Of a stretch of 18,569 bases of DNA, positions 7,221 through 13,308 are shown one piece after another. Source of the DNA: M3007 sp046155725 (lineage in GTDB: Bacteria; Bacteroidota; Bacteroidia; Chitinophagales; Saprospiraceae); NCBI GenBank assembly GCA_046155725.1, contig JBJXFT010000052.1:1-18569 (forward strand). The letters run 5' to 3'. The number at the start of each line of letters is the position of its first letter. Position 1 is the stretch's first letter. A program made the translations under genes and the position numbers. Under the pieces are notes generated by a model that was given only the letters and a program-made list of their open reading frames with translations, ran no database searches and was not told where the DNA came from.

Positions 7221-8441
7221 TTGCTCAAAGATATCCAATTCTCGAAAGAAGAACGGGCGCGGTACGACCGCCACATCCGCCTGCCTGAATTCGGCCTCGC
7301 CGCGCAGCAAAAACTAAAAGCCGCCAAAGTGCTGGTCGTGGGTTCGGGCGGATTGGGCAGCCCAGCGTTGCTCTACTTGGCGGCTGCGGGCGTGGGCACC
7401 ATTGGCATCGTTGATTTTGATACGGTGGACGACAGCAACCTCCATCGGCAGGTGCTGTTCGGACAAGAAGATGTGGGAAAATCAAAAGTCCGCGCCGCCA
7501 AAAGCCGCCTCCAGTCGCTGAACCCCCACATCCAAATCCGCTTGCACGACACGCGCCTCACTTCTGAGAACGCGCTCGACATCCTCCAAGGCTACGACGT
7601 GGTGGCCGACGGCACCGACAATTTCCCGACGCGGTATTTGGTCAACGATGCCTGCGTATTGCTGGGAAAAACCAACGTGTACGCCGCCATTTTTCAGTTT
7701 GAAGGGCAAATTTCCGTGTTCAATTATGAGAACGAAAAGGGCGAACGAGGGCCGAACTACCGCGACCTCTACCCGTCGCCCCCGCTTCCGGGTCAGGTGC
7801 CAAGTTGCGCGGAGAGCGGGGTGTTGGGCGTTTTGCCGGGCATCGTTGGCAGCATGCAAGCGCTCGAAGTCATTAAAATCATCACGGGCGTGGGCGAACC
7901 CCTGAGCGGCCGTTTGTTCCTTTTTGACGCGCTGCGTTTTCAAACCCATACGTTCAAGGTCAAACGCCGCGACGACAATCCCCTGAACGGGAAAAACCCG
8001 ACGATTGCCCAACTGATTGATTACGACCTTTTCTGCGGCATGAAAACGCCCAGCGGAGAGAAGCCGGTCAAAGAAATCACGGCGCAAGAATTATTCCACT
8101 GGCAGGAATCGGGAGAAAGATTCCAACTGGTGGATGTCCGCGAGCCACACGAATACCAAGAGTCCAACATCGGGGCTGAATTGATCCCCCTTTCCACCGT
8201 GTCCGCCCAAGCCGACCGCTTTTCAAAAGACCTAAAAGTGGTGCTGCATTGCCGTTCGGGTACGCGCAGCGCCCAAGCCATCCGCGAATTGGAGGAAAAA
8301 TTTGGGTTTGAAAACCTCTACAACCTGAAAGGCGGGATCATCGAATATGCGGCGCAAGCGAGGGTTTATGAGGTTTATGAGGTTGATAAAGTTGATAAAC
8401 CCCATAAACCTCATAAACCTCATAAACCTCATAAACCCTAA
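7221..8441 (+). CDS. moeB: MoeB/ThiF/HesA-type adenylyltransferase fused to a rhodanese domain, with a repeat-derived tail
   Basis: 406 residues if the TTG at 7221 is the start; no ATG or GTG in frame fits the family N-terminus (FSKEERARYDRHIRLPEFG). The E1-like domain (about 8-255) has GSGGLGS (41-47), DFDTVDDSNLHRQ, GKSK, VADGTDNFPTRYL and SCAESGVLG with C196. The rhodanese domain (about 285-380) has DVREPHEYQESNIGAELIPL and the active-site loop HCRSGTRS with C344. Such proteins adenylate the C-terminal glycine of sulfur carriers (MoaD, ThiS-like) and can pass on sulfur. The two zinc CxxC motifs of MoeB are absent: the places read NYRDLYP and NPLN. Residues 382-406 are encoded by a 9-bp repeat hairpin and include PHK repeated four times. 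Third gene of the pyrH cluster. Which carrier it activates (MoaD or ThiS) cannot be told. Confidence 0.88.
   Translation: MLKDIQFSKEERARYDRHIRLPEFGLAAQQKLKAAKVLVVGSGGLGSPALLYLAAAGVGTIGIVDFDTVDDSNLHRQVLFGQEDVGKSKVRAAKSRLQSLNPHIQIRLHDTRLTSENALDILQGYDVVADGTDNFPTRYLVNDACVLLGKTNVYAAIFQFEGQISVFNYENEKGERGPNYRDLYPSPPLPGQVPSCAESGVLGVLPGIVGSMQALEVIKIITGVGEPLSGRLFLFDALRFQTHTFKVKRRDDNPLNGKNPTIAQLIDYDLFCGMKTPSGEKPVKEITAQELFHWQESGERFQLVDVREPHEYQESNIGAELIPLSTVSAQADRFSKDLKVVLHCRSGTRSAQAIRELEEKFGFENLYNLKGGIIEYAAQARVYEVYEVDKVDKPHKPHKPHKPHKP
8362..8438. repeat. Perfect 23-bp inverted repeat with 9-bp periodicity spanning a gene 3' end
   Basis: The left arm, 8362-8384, is built from GAGGTTTAT-type units. The right arm, 8416-8438, is its exact reverse complement, built from ATAAACCTC units. 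The sequence between them keeps the 9-bp period (GTTGATAAA, then ATAAACCCC variants), so the whole block is a periodic array that switches strand in the middle. It encodes the MoeB tail, and its last base is the first base of the plus-strand complement of the RlmD stop codon. It may act as a bidirectional transcript end, but no T-tract follows. Confidence 0.88.
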
Positions 8442-9883
8442 TCAACCCTCCATTCCAACAGCGCAACATTCTCAATGTGGTGCGTGTGCGGGAACATATC
8501 CACGGGGCGCACTTTCAGCACGGCATATTTTTCGGACAACAGTTGGAGGTCGCGCGCCTGCGTGGCGGGGTTGCAACTGACGTACACGATGCGTGGCGCG
8601 GCCAAGTCGAGCAAGAACTCCACCGCCTTTGGGTGCATCCCCGCACGGGGCGGGTCGGTGACCAGCACATCGGGCCGGCCATGTTTTTGCACAAACTCTG
8701 GCGACAGCACCGACTTCACATCGCCGGCATAAAACGTGGCGTTCTCGATGCCGTTCATCCGCATATTTTCTTCCGCATCGGCGATGGCTTCCGGGATTTC
8801 TTCGATGCCCACCACCGCCCGGCAATGCCGCGCAAGGTAGAGCGCGATGCTGCCCGTGCCGGTGTACAGATCGTACACGTTTTCCTTGCCCGTCAGCCCG
8901 GCAAATTCGGCGGTCACGTCGTAGAGCCGCTTGCCTTGCAGGGAGTTGGTTTGGAAAAACGACTTGGGGCCGATCTTGAATTTCAGGTCGCCGAGTTGTT
9001 CCACCACAAAGCCCTTGCCGCGATAGGTGCGCATTTCGAGGCCGAACATGGAGTCGTTCAACTTCGTGTTGATGCAGTACACCAGCGTCGTCATGTCGGG
9101 GAATTTTTCCAGAATCGCATCCAGATAGCGGGCAATCGCGTCGGGGCGGTCTTGTGCAAAACTGACGAGGAGCATGAGTTCTCCCGTAGTGGTCAGGCGA
9201 ACCATGAGGTTGCGCAGGAAACCCTTGTGGTGGCGCGGGTCGTAGAACTCCAACGCTTGGTCAAGCCCGATTTGTCGGCAAGTGTTGCGCAGCGCGTTGG
9301 ACGGCTCGGCTTGCAGCCAGCATTTTTGGATGTCAATAATCTTGTCAAAGAAGCCGGCTTTGTGGAAGCCGAGGCCGTAGAGCGCAGGGTTTAGAAGTGA
9401 CACTTCTGGAAAAAGTGTCACTTCTGGTGCTTCATCTTTTGGAAATTCCCCCTCCAAAAGCCAACGCTTGTTGGAAAACCCAAACTCCAACTTGTTGCGG
9501 TAAAAAACCGTTTCCGGCGCGCCGAGTATGGGCAGGAATTCGCCGATCTCGATTTTGCCGATGCGGCGCAGCGCGTCGTCCACCACCTGTTGTTTGTGGC
9601 GGAGTTGTGCTGCGTAATCCAGGTTTTGCCATTTGCAGCCGCCGCAAATGGCGAAGTGCTGGCAAAAAGCCTCCACCCGGTCGGGCGAGGGCGACACGAT
9701 TTTTTCCACCCTGCCTTCGGCAAAGCCGCCCTTCTTTTTTTGCACGAACACGTCCACCACATCGCCCGGCACCGCACCGTCCACAAAAACCGCCATGCCC
9801 TCCTCCGTTCGGCCCACGCCTTTGCCCCGGTCTGCGATGCCGTGGATGAGGATTCCGGGAAGGGTGTATTGCTTTCTTGCCAT
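8438..9883 (-). CDS. rlmD: 23S rRNA (uracil-C5)-methyltransferase RlmD-like (TRAM + [4Fe-4S] + SAM domain)
   Basis: 481 residues. An N-terminal TRAM domain (about 8-65) is followed by the iron-sulfur cysteines C74, C80 and C83 (CQHFAICGGCKWQ) and C188 (DIQKCWLQ). SAM-binding motifs are DLYTGTGSIALYLA and VTDPPRAGMHP; the catalytic cysteine is C437 in YVSCNPATQARDL. These define the RlmD/RumA/TrmA group, which methylates uracil C5 in rRNA or tRNA with SAM. RlmD (U1939) and RlmCD are both possible, since Bacteroidota often have one or two paralogues. Residues about 153-164 (PEVTLFPEVSLLN) come from an inserted 33-nt inverted repeat. The gene is convergent with moeB, and the two stop codons overlap (TAA 8439-8441, TAG 8438-8440). 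A likely -7 box lies at 9950-9957. Confidence 0.93.
   Translation of the reverse strand: MARKQYTLPGILIHGIADRGKGVGRTEEGMAVFVDGAVPGDVVDVFVQKKKGGFAEGRVEKIVSPSPDRVEAFCQHFAICGGCKWQNLDYAAQLRHKQQVVDDALRRIGKIEIGEFLPILGAPETVFYRNKLEFGFSNKRWLLEGEFPKDEAPEVTLFPEVSLLNPALYGLGFHKAGFFDKIIDIQKCWLQAEPSNALRNTCRQIGLDQALEFYDPRHHKGFLRNLMVRLTTTGELMLLVSFAQDRPDAIARYLDAILEKFPDMTTLVYCINTKLNDSMFGLEMRTYRGKGFVVEQLGDLKFKIGPKSFFQTNSLQGKRLYDVTAEFAGLTGKENVYDLYTGTGSIALYLARHCRAVVGIEEIPEAIADAEENMRMNGIENATFYAGDVKSVLSPEFVQKHGRPDVLVTDPPRAGMHPKAVEFLLDLAAPRIVYVSCNPATQARDLQLLSEKYAVLKVRPVDMFPHTHHIENVALLEWRVD
9393..9425. repeat. 33-nt perfect inverted repeat inserted in frame within rlmD
   Basis: Arms AGAAGTGACACTT (9393-9405) and AAGTGTCACTTCT (9413-9425) are exact reverse complements with a 7-nt loop. 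Each half is also a local palindrome around one base, AAGTG-A-CACTT and AAGTG-T-CACTT, with centres 18 nt apart. It encodes part of EVTLFPEVSLL between the conserved parts of the RlmD iron-sulfur region and keeps the frame. The architecture matches the elements at 1893-1925 and 2711-2743. Confidence 0.87.
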
Positions 9884-9949
9884 GTGCGGGAACGGTGAGC
9901 GAGCGGGGAGGGAGCGCGGGGTTCAGCCCGCGTCAAAAAAAACAGGCGG

Positions 9950-9957
9950 CAAAAGTA
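9950..9957 (-). promoter_or_regulatory. Promoter -7 candidate for rlmD
   Basis: TACTTTTG on the minus strand is an exact TAnnTTTG match, about 66 nt upstream of the rlmD ATG. A minus-strand TTTG (9983-9986) is 25 nt further upstream, slightly wider than usual. It lies only 15 bp from the oppositely directed box at 9973-9980, so the two promoters are back-to-back and overlapping. Confidence 0.55.
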
Positions 9958-9972
9958 GAAAATGGGAAAGCG

Positions 9973-9980
9973 TAACTTTG
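9973..9980 (+). promoter_or_regulatory. Promoter -7 candidate for the EamA transporter gene
   Basis: TAACTTTG matches TAnnTTTG exactly and lies 76 nt upstream of the ATG at 10057. No convincing -33 TTTG is present. The leader contains a short GC-rich hairpin, GCCCCAGCGTGGGGC, near 10018-10032. Confidence 0.55.
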
Positions 9981-10056
9981 CACAAAACCTTGGAATGCGC
10001 AACAAGTTGGCAGCAACGCCCCAGCGTGGGGCAGCGCAGCCGTTCCCTCCTTCGAC

Positions 10057-10956
10057 ATGACCGACAAACTCCGGGCATACTTTTACCTTCATTTTTGTGT
10101 GCTCATTTGGGGCTTCACGGCCATTTTGGGCAAACTCATTTCGCTGCAAGCAGTGCCCTTGGTGTGGTGGCGGGTGGCGTTGTGCTGTGCCACGCTGGCC
10201 TTGTTCATCCCGCGCAAGCAGTTTCACGGAATCCCTCCAAAGCGGTACCTCCAAATGTTTGGCATCGGCATTTTGGTCGGCATCCATTGGCTGTGCTTTT
10301 ACGGGGCCATCAAACTTTCCAACGCCTCGGTGGCCGTGGCCACCATGGCCACCACCTCGTTCTTCTCCGCGCTCGTAGAACCCACCCTGACTCGCCAAAA
10401 GATAAAAGGCTACGAACTCGCGCTCGGCCTCCTCATCTTGCCCGGCATGGCGCTCATCGCGGGGAATATTGATTGGGGGATGCGGGTCGGTTTTGCCGTC
10501 GGCATCTTGGGGGCATTCCTCGCCGCGCTGTTTTCTTCTTTGAACAAAAGGCTGGTGGACAACGACCCGCCACCGCCTTTGGTGATGAGTTTCACCGAAT
10601 TGGCCGGCGGCGTGGGCGTATGCACGCTCGTGTTGCCGTTCCTCATTTGGCAAGTGCCCGACACCCCATTGCTCCCCAAAAACTTGGACTGGAGATGGCT
10701 GCTGCTCTTGGCTTGGGTCTGCACTTTGCTGCCGTACTACCTCACTCTGCGCGCCATGCGGTACATTTCGGCTTTTGGCACCAACCTGACCATCAATCTC
10801 GAACCCGTGTACGGGGTGCTGCTCGCGGCGGTGTTCTTTCAAGAGCATGAAGACCTCAACCCACAGTTTTACCTCGGTGTGCTGGTCATCCTCGTCGCGG
10901 TGTTCAGCCACCCGTTTTTGAAATCGAGGTTTGACAATTTTTCAAAAGCTACATGA
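10057..10956 (+). CDS. DMT-superfamily permease with two EamA domains
   Basis: 299 residues with about ten hydrophobic membrane segments arranged as two EamA repeats (about 10-140 and 150-290). The opening is YFYLHFCVLIWGFTAILGK. Later segments include SNASVAVATMATTSFFSALVEPTLTRQ and YISAFGTNLTINLEPVYGVLLAAVFF, typical of RhaT/YdcZ-like drug/metabolite exporters. The substrate cannot be predicted; many relatives export amino acids or metabolites across the inner membrane. It is divergent from rlmD, sharing a 173-bp promoter region. The next gene starts 108 bp downstream beyond a large hairpin. The last codons (RFDNFSKAT) come from DNA resembling half of the polX palindrome (TTTGACAA-TTTTT-C-AAAAG), perhaps a decayed repeat at the 3' end. 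Confidence 0.9.
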   Translation: MTDKLRAYFYLHFCVLIWGFTAILGKLISLQAVPLVWWRVALCCATLALFIPRKQFHGIPPKRYLQMFGIGILVGIHWLCFYGAIKLSNASVAVATMATTSFFSALVEPTLTRQKIKGYELALGLLILPGMALIAGNIDWGMRVGFAVGILGAFLAALFSSLNKRLVDNDPPPPLVMSFTELAGGVGVCTLVLPFLIWQVPDTPLLPKNLDWRWLLLLAWVCTLLPYYLTLRAMRYISAFGTNLTINLEPVYGVLLAAVFFQEHEDLNPQFYLGVLVILVAVFSHPFLKSRFDNFSKAT

Positions 10957-10962
10957 TTGATC

Positions 10963-11043
10963 TTTTGACAGGATTTACAGGATGAACAGGATTGATAAGT
11001 TTGTTCGTAAAACATCCTGTTCATCTTGTCAATCCTGTCAAAA
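10963..11043. repeat. Large imperfect hairpin with 9-bp internal periodicity
   Basis: The 30-nt arms at 10963-10992 and 11014-11043 match at 28 of 30 positions as reverse complements, around a 21-nt loop. The left arm is three 9-bp units (GACAGGATT, TACAGGATG, AACAGGATT) after TTTT; the right arm mirrors them. It separates the EamA gene from the M20 gene and ends 21 bp before the M20 ATG. The plus strand continues in A rather than T, so it is not a standard terminator for the transporter. Confidence 0.88.
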
Positions 11044-11064
11044 AAAAGAAAACCTGTTCCGCGC

Positions 11065-12252
11065 ATGAAAGAAAAAATCCAACAACTCGCCCAGCAATAC
11101 CACGCCGACACGGTGACCCTCCGCCGCCACCTCCACGCACACCCCGAACTTTCTTTCCAGGAAATAGAAACGGGCAAATTCGTGGCCGCCCAATTGGCCG
11201 CGCTCGGCATCGAACACCAGCACGGCGTGGCCGACAATGGCGTGGTGGCTTTGATAAAAGGCCGCAACCCGCGCAAGCGCACCATCGCGCTCCGCGCCGA
11301 CATGGACGCGCTGCCCATCCAAGAAGCCAACAACGTGCCTTACAAATCTCAAAACCATGGCGTGATGCACGCCTGCGGCCACGACGTGCACACCAGTTCG
11401 CTGCTCGGCACGGTCAGGATTTTGAACGAACTGCGCGGCCAGTTTGAAGGCACCGTGAAGTGCATTTTCCAGCCCGGCGAAGAAAAACTCCCCGGCGGCG
11501 CCAGCCTGATGATAAAAGCCGGCGTGCTCGAAAACCCGCGCCCCACCAGCATCTTTGGCCAGCACGTGCACCCGCCCCTCCATGCCGGGACGATGGGTCT
11601 CAAGCCCGGAATCTACATGGCTTCCGCCGACGAAATCTACGTCACCGTGAAAGGCCGGGGCGGCCACGGCGCCATGCCGCAGGAGTGCATTGACCCGGTG
11701 GCCATCACCGCCCAAATCATCGTCGCGCTCCAGCAGGTGGTGAGCCGCTACGCCGACCCCGCCGTGCCATCTGTGCTGACTTTTGGGAAAATAAACTCCA
11801 CGGGCGGCGCCACGAACATCATCCCGAACGAGGTGAAACTCGTCGGCACATTCCGCACCATGCACGAAAAATGGCGCGCAGAGGCACACAAGCGCATGAA
11901 AAAAATAGCAGAAAGCATCGCCAAAGGCTACGGCGCGGCCTGCGTGTTCCACATTTTGAAAGGCTACCCGGTGCTTTTCAACCATGAGGAACTGACCAAG
12001 CGCACCAAAAAATGGGCGGTCGAATTTTTGGGAAAAAGCAACGTAGTGGATTTGCCCCTGCGCATGACCGCCGAGGACTTTGCCTATTTTTCGCAAGCCA
12101 TGCCCGCCTGCTTTTATCGCCTCGGCACTGGGAATCCCGAACGCGGAATCCGCTCGCCCATCCACACCGATACGTTCGACATTGACGAGGCCGCCCTCGA
12201 AACGGGCATGGGGCTGATGGCCTGGTTGGCGCTGAAAGAGTTGGGCGGGTAG
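11065..12252 (+). CDS. Cytosolic M20-family amidohydrolase
   Basis: 395 residues from the ATG at 11065 (MKEKIQQLAQQYHADTVTLRRHLHAHPELSFQE). The longer reading frame upstream would begin inside the hairpin and is rejected. There is no signal peptide. M20D motifs are RADMDALPI, MHACGHDVHTSSLLG (H102, C104, H106, H109), CIFQPGEEKLPGGASLM (E139/E140), GQHVHPPLHAG, and the C-terminal SPIHTDTFDIDEAAL. The dimerisation-domain motif GRGGHGAMPQECIDP is present. Family members hydrolyse N-acyl amino acids, hippurate, IAA-amino acids or N-acetyldiaminopimelate; the substrate is not determined. It is a divergent paralogue of the exported enzyme at 4295-5590. It may be transcribed with the EamA gene through the hairpin. 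It ends one base before the convergent lipoprotein gene begins its stop codon (12253). Confidence 0.92.
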   Translation: MKEKIQQLAQQYHADTVTLRRHLHAHPELSFQEIETGKFVAAQLAALGIEHQHGVADNGVVALIKGRNPRKRTIALRADMDALPIQEANNVPYKSQNHGVMHACGHDVHTSSLLGTVRILNELRGQFEGTVKCIFQPGEEKLPGGASLMIKAGVLENPRPTSIFGQHVHPPLHAGTMGLKPGIYMASADEIYVTVKGRGGHGAMPQECIDPVAITAQIIVALQQVVSRYADPAVPSVLTFGKINSTGGATNIIPNEVKLVGTFRTMHEKWRAEAHKRMKKIAESIAKGYGAACVFHILKGYPVLFNHEELTKRTKKWAVEFLGKSNVVDLPLRMTAEDFAYFSQAMPACFYRLGTGNPERGIRSPIHTDTFDIDEAALETGMGLMAWLALKELGG

Positions 12253-13308
12253 TTATTGCCCCTTCAGCACCTTTTCCAAATCCACCAGCAGTTGCTTCCC
12301 TTCGGGAGAAAAACGGAGCGATACCTTTTGCCCGTTTTTTTCCTGCATGATAAAAGCAAAATTGTCGGCCAGCACCTCGTCGGGGTGAATGATGTAGCCC
12401 GTGTTGTCCTTTATCTGGCGGAAAAAATCTTTTTGCTCCTGCATATTGAGCGTAGGGCTGTAGCCGTCTTCCTTCACCAGTACCTCCCAAGAGCCGTCGG
12501 GCTTTTTTTCGATTTGAAAAAGGCTGAATTCCACATACGCGAAAAACGTGTTCTGCTCCTCCGTCCAGCCCAAGCGGTTGGAATAGAGCACCGGGATGGC
12601 GTGAATCGTAGTGCCGTCGGTTTGGGCGAGCGCGATTCTTTGGGCGAAATCCACGCCGTCCGGGTTGAAGAGCACCCGTGCAGCAAGCTTGGGCGGCAAG
12701 CGCAGGTTCTGGTAGCCAAAGCCCTCAAAGCCAATGAGCCGATAAGCGCGGTTGCTCTTGGCGGGGTTCAGGCGCGACCACACGTGGAAAAGTTCGTGGT
12801 ACATCGTGGTCGTGAACGGGCTGGCCTTGCGCCGCTCCAGTTCGTTGGCAGGGATGACAATGCAGTTTTCGCGCGTGTACCACACCCCGTCGCCGTAGTG
12901 CCTGCCTTTGGTCTTGACAAGTTTCAGCGTGTCGGGGAAAATATTGGGCGAAACGTCCGTGACCGTTCGGAACACTTTTTCCATCACGCCTTCCACGAAT
13001 TTTGATTCCTCGTAGGAAAAACCCGTCACATCGCTTTTCAAAAATTGAACGTAGGCCGGCAAAATGCTTTCGCGCGGCTGGCCCTCCTCCCATGGCTCGT
13101 GCATCTGGATGGACATTTCCGACGCGCCCACTTTTTCAAAAAAACCATCGCGCGCATCGAAAGTGATGGCTTCGGCTGCCGCCGTGCTGTCGAGCAAAAG
13201 GCAGATTTTCCCGTTGGGAAATCGTAGTTCTTTCAGCGGAGGCTGCGCCGTGCAAGCGAGGGAAAGGAGGGAGAAAAGCGTGGTGAGCGAGAGAATGGTG
13301 TGCTTCAT
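12253..13308 (-). CDS. Putative lipoprotein with an HExxH zinc-metallopeptidase motif
   Basis: 351 residues from the ATG at 13308. The N-terminus MKHTILSLTTLFSLLSLAC is a lipoprotein signal with the lipobox LSLAC, giving a lipidated cysteine near residue 19. The rest is soluble. A clear zinc-site motif, MYHELFHVWSR, places H171, E172 and H175 in HExxH arrangement; a candidate third ligand is the glutamate in LIGFEGFGY. I do not recognise the family. A gluzincin-type envelope protease or a degenerate relative is the best inference. The start codon overlaps the stop of the histidine kinase gene in an ATGA arrangement, so the two are translationally coupled. The lipoprotein may be an effector or auxiliary of the sensor. 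A longer N-terminal extension in frame lies wholly inside the kinase gene and looks like random coding. Confidence 0.82.
   Translation of the reverse strand: MKHTILSLTTLFSLLSLACTAQPPLKELRFPNGKICLLLDSTAAAEAITFDARDGFFEKVGASEMSIQMHEPWEEGQPRESILPAYVQFLKSDVTGFSYEESKFVEGVMEKVFRTVTDVSPNIFPDTLKLVKTKGRHYGDGVWYTRENCIVIPANELERRKASPFTTTMYHELFHVWSRLNPAKSNRAYRLIGFEGFGYQNLRLPPKLAARVLFNPDGVDFAQRIALAQTDGTTIHAIPVLYSNRLGWTEEQNTFFAYVEFSLFQIEKKPDGSWEVLVKEDGYSPTLNMQEQKDFFRQIKDNTGYIIHPDEVLADNFAFIMQEKNGQKVSLRFSPEGKQLLVDLEKVLKGQ

Noticed and set aside
9418..10911. Long minus-strand frame (497 codons) opposite the EamA transporter and running into rlmD out of frame
   Set aside because: The Q/H/E/R-rich translation is the complement of membrane-protein codons. 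The transporter on the plus strand has clear EamA segments.
10963..11043. Intrinsic terminator of the EamA gene
   Set aside because: The hairpin is strong, but the plus strand downstream is A-rich with no T-tract, and the arms have 9-bp repeat structure. It was kept as a repeat instead.
11038..12165. 375-codon minus-strand frame opposite the cytosolic M20 gene
   Set aside because: It is an antisense shadow; the plus-strand protein has all M20 metal motifs.
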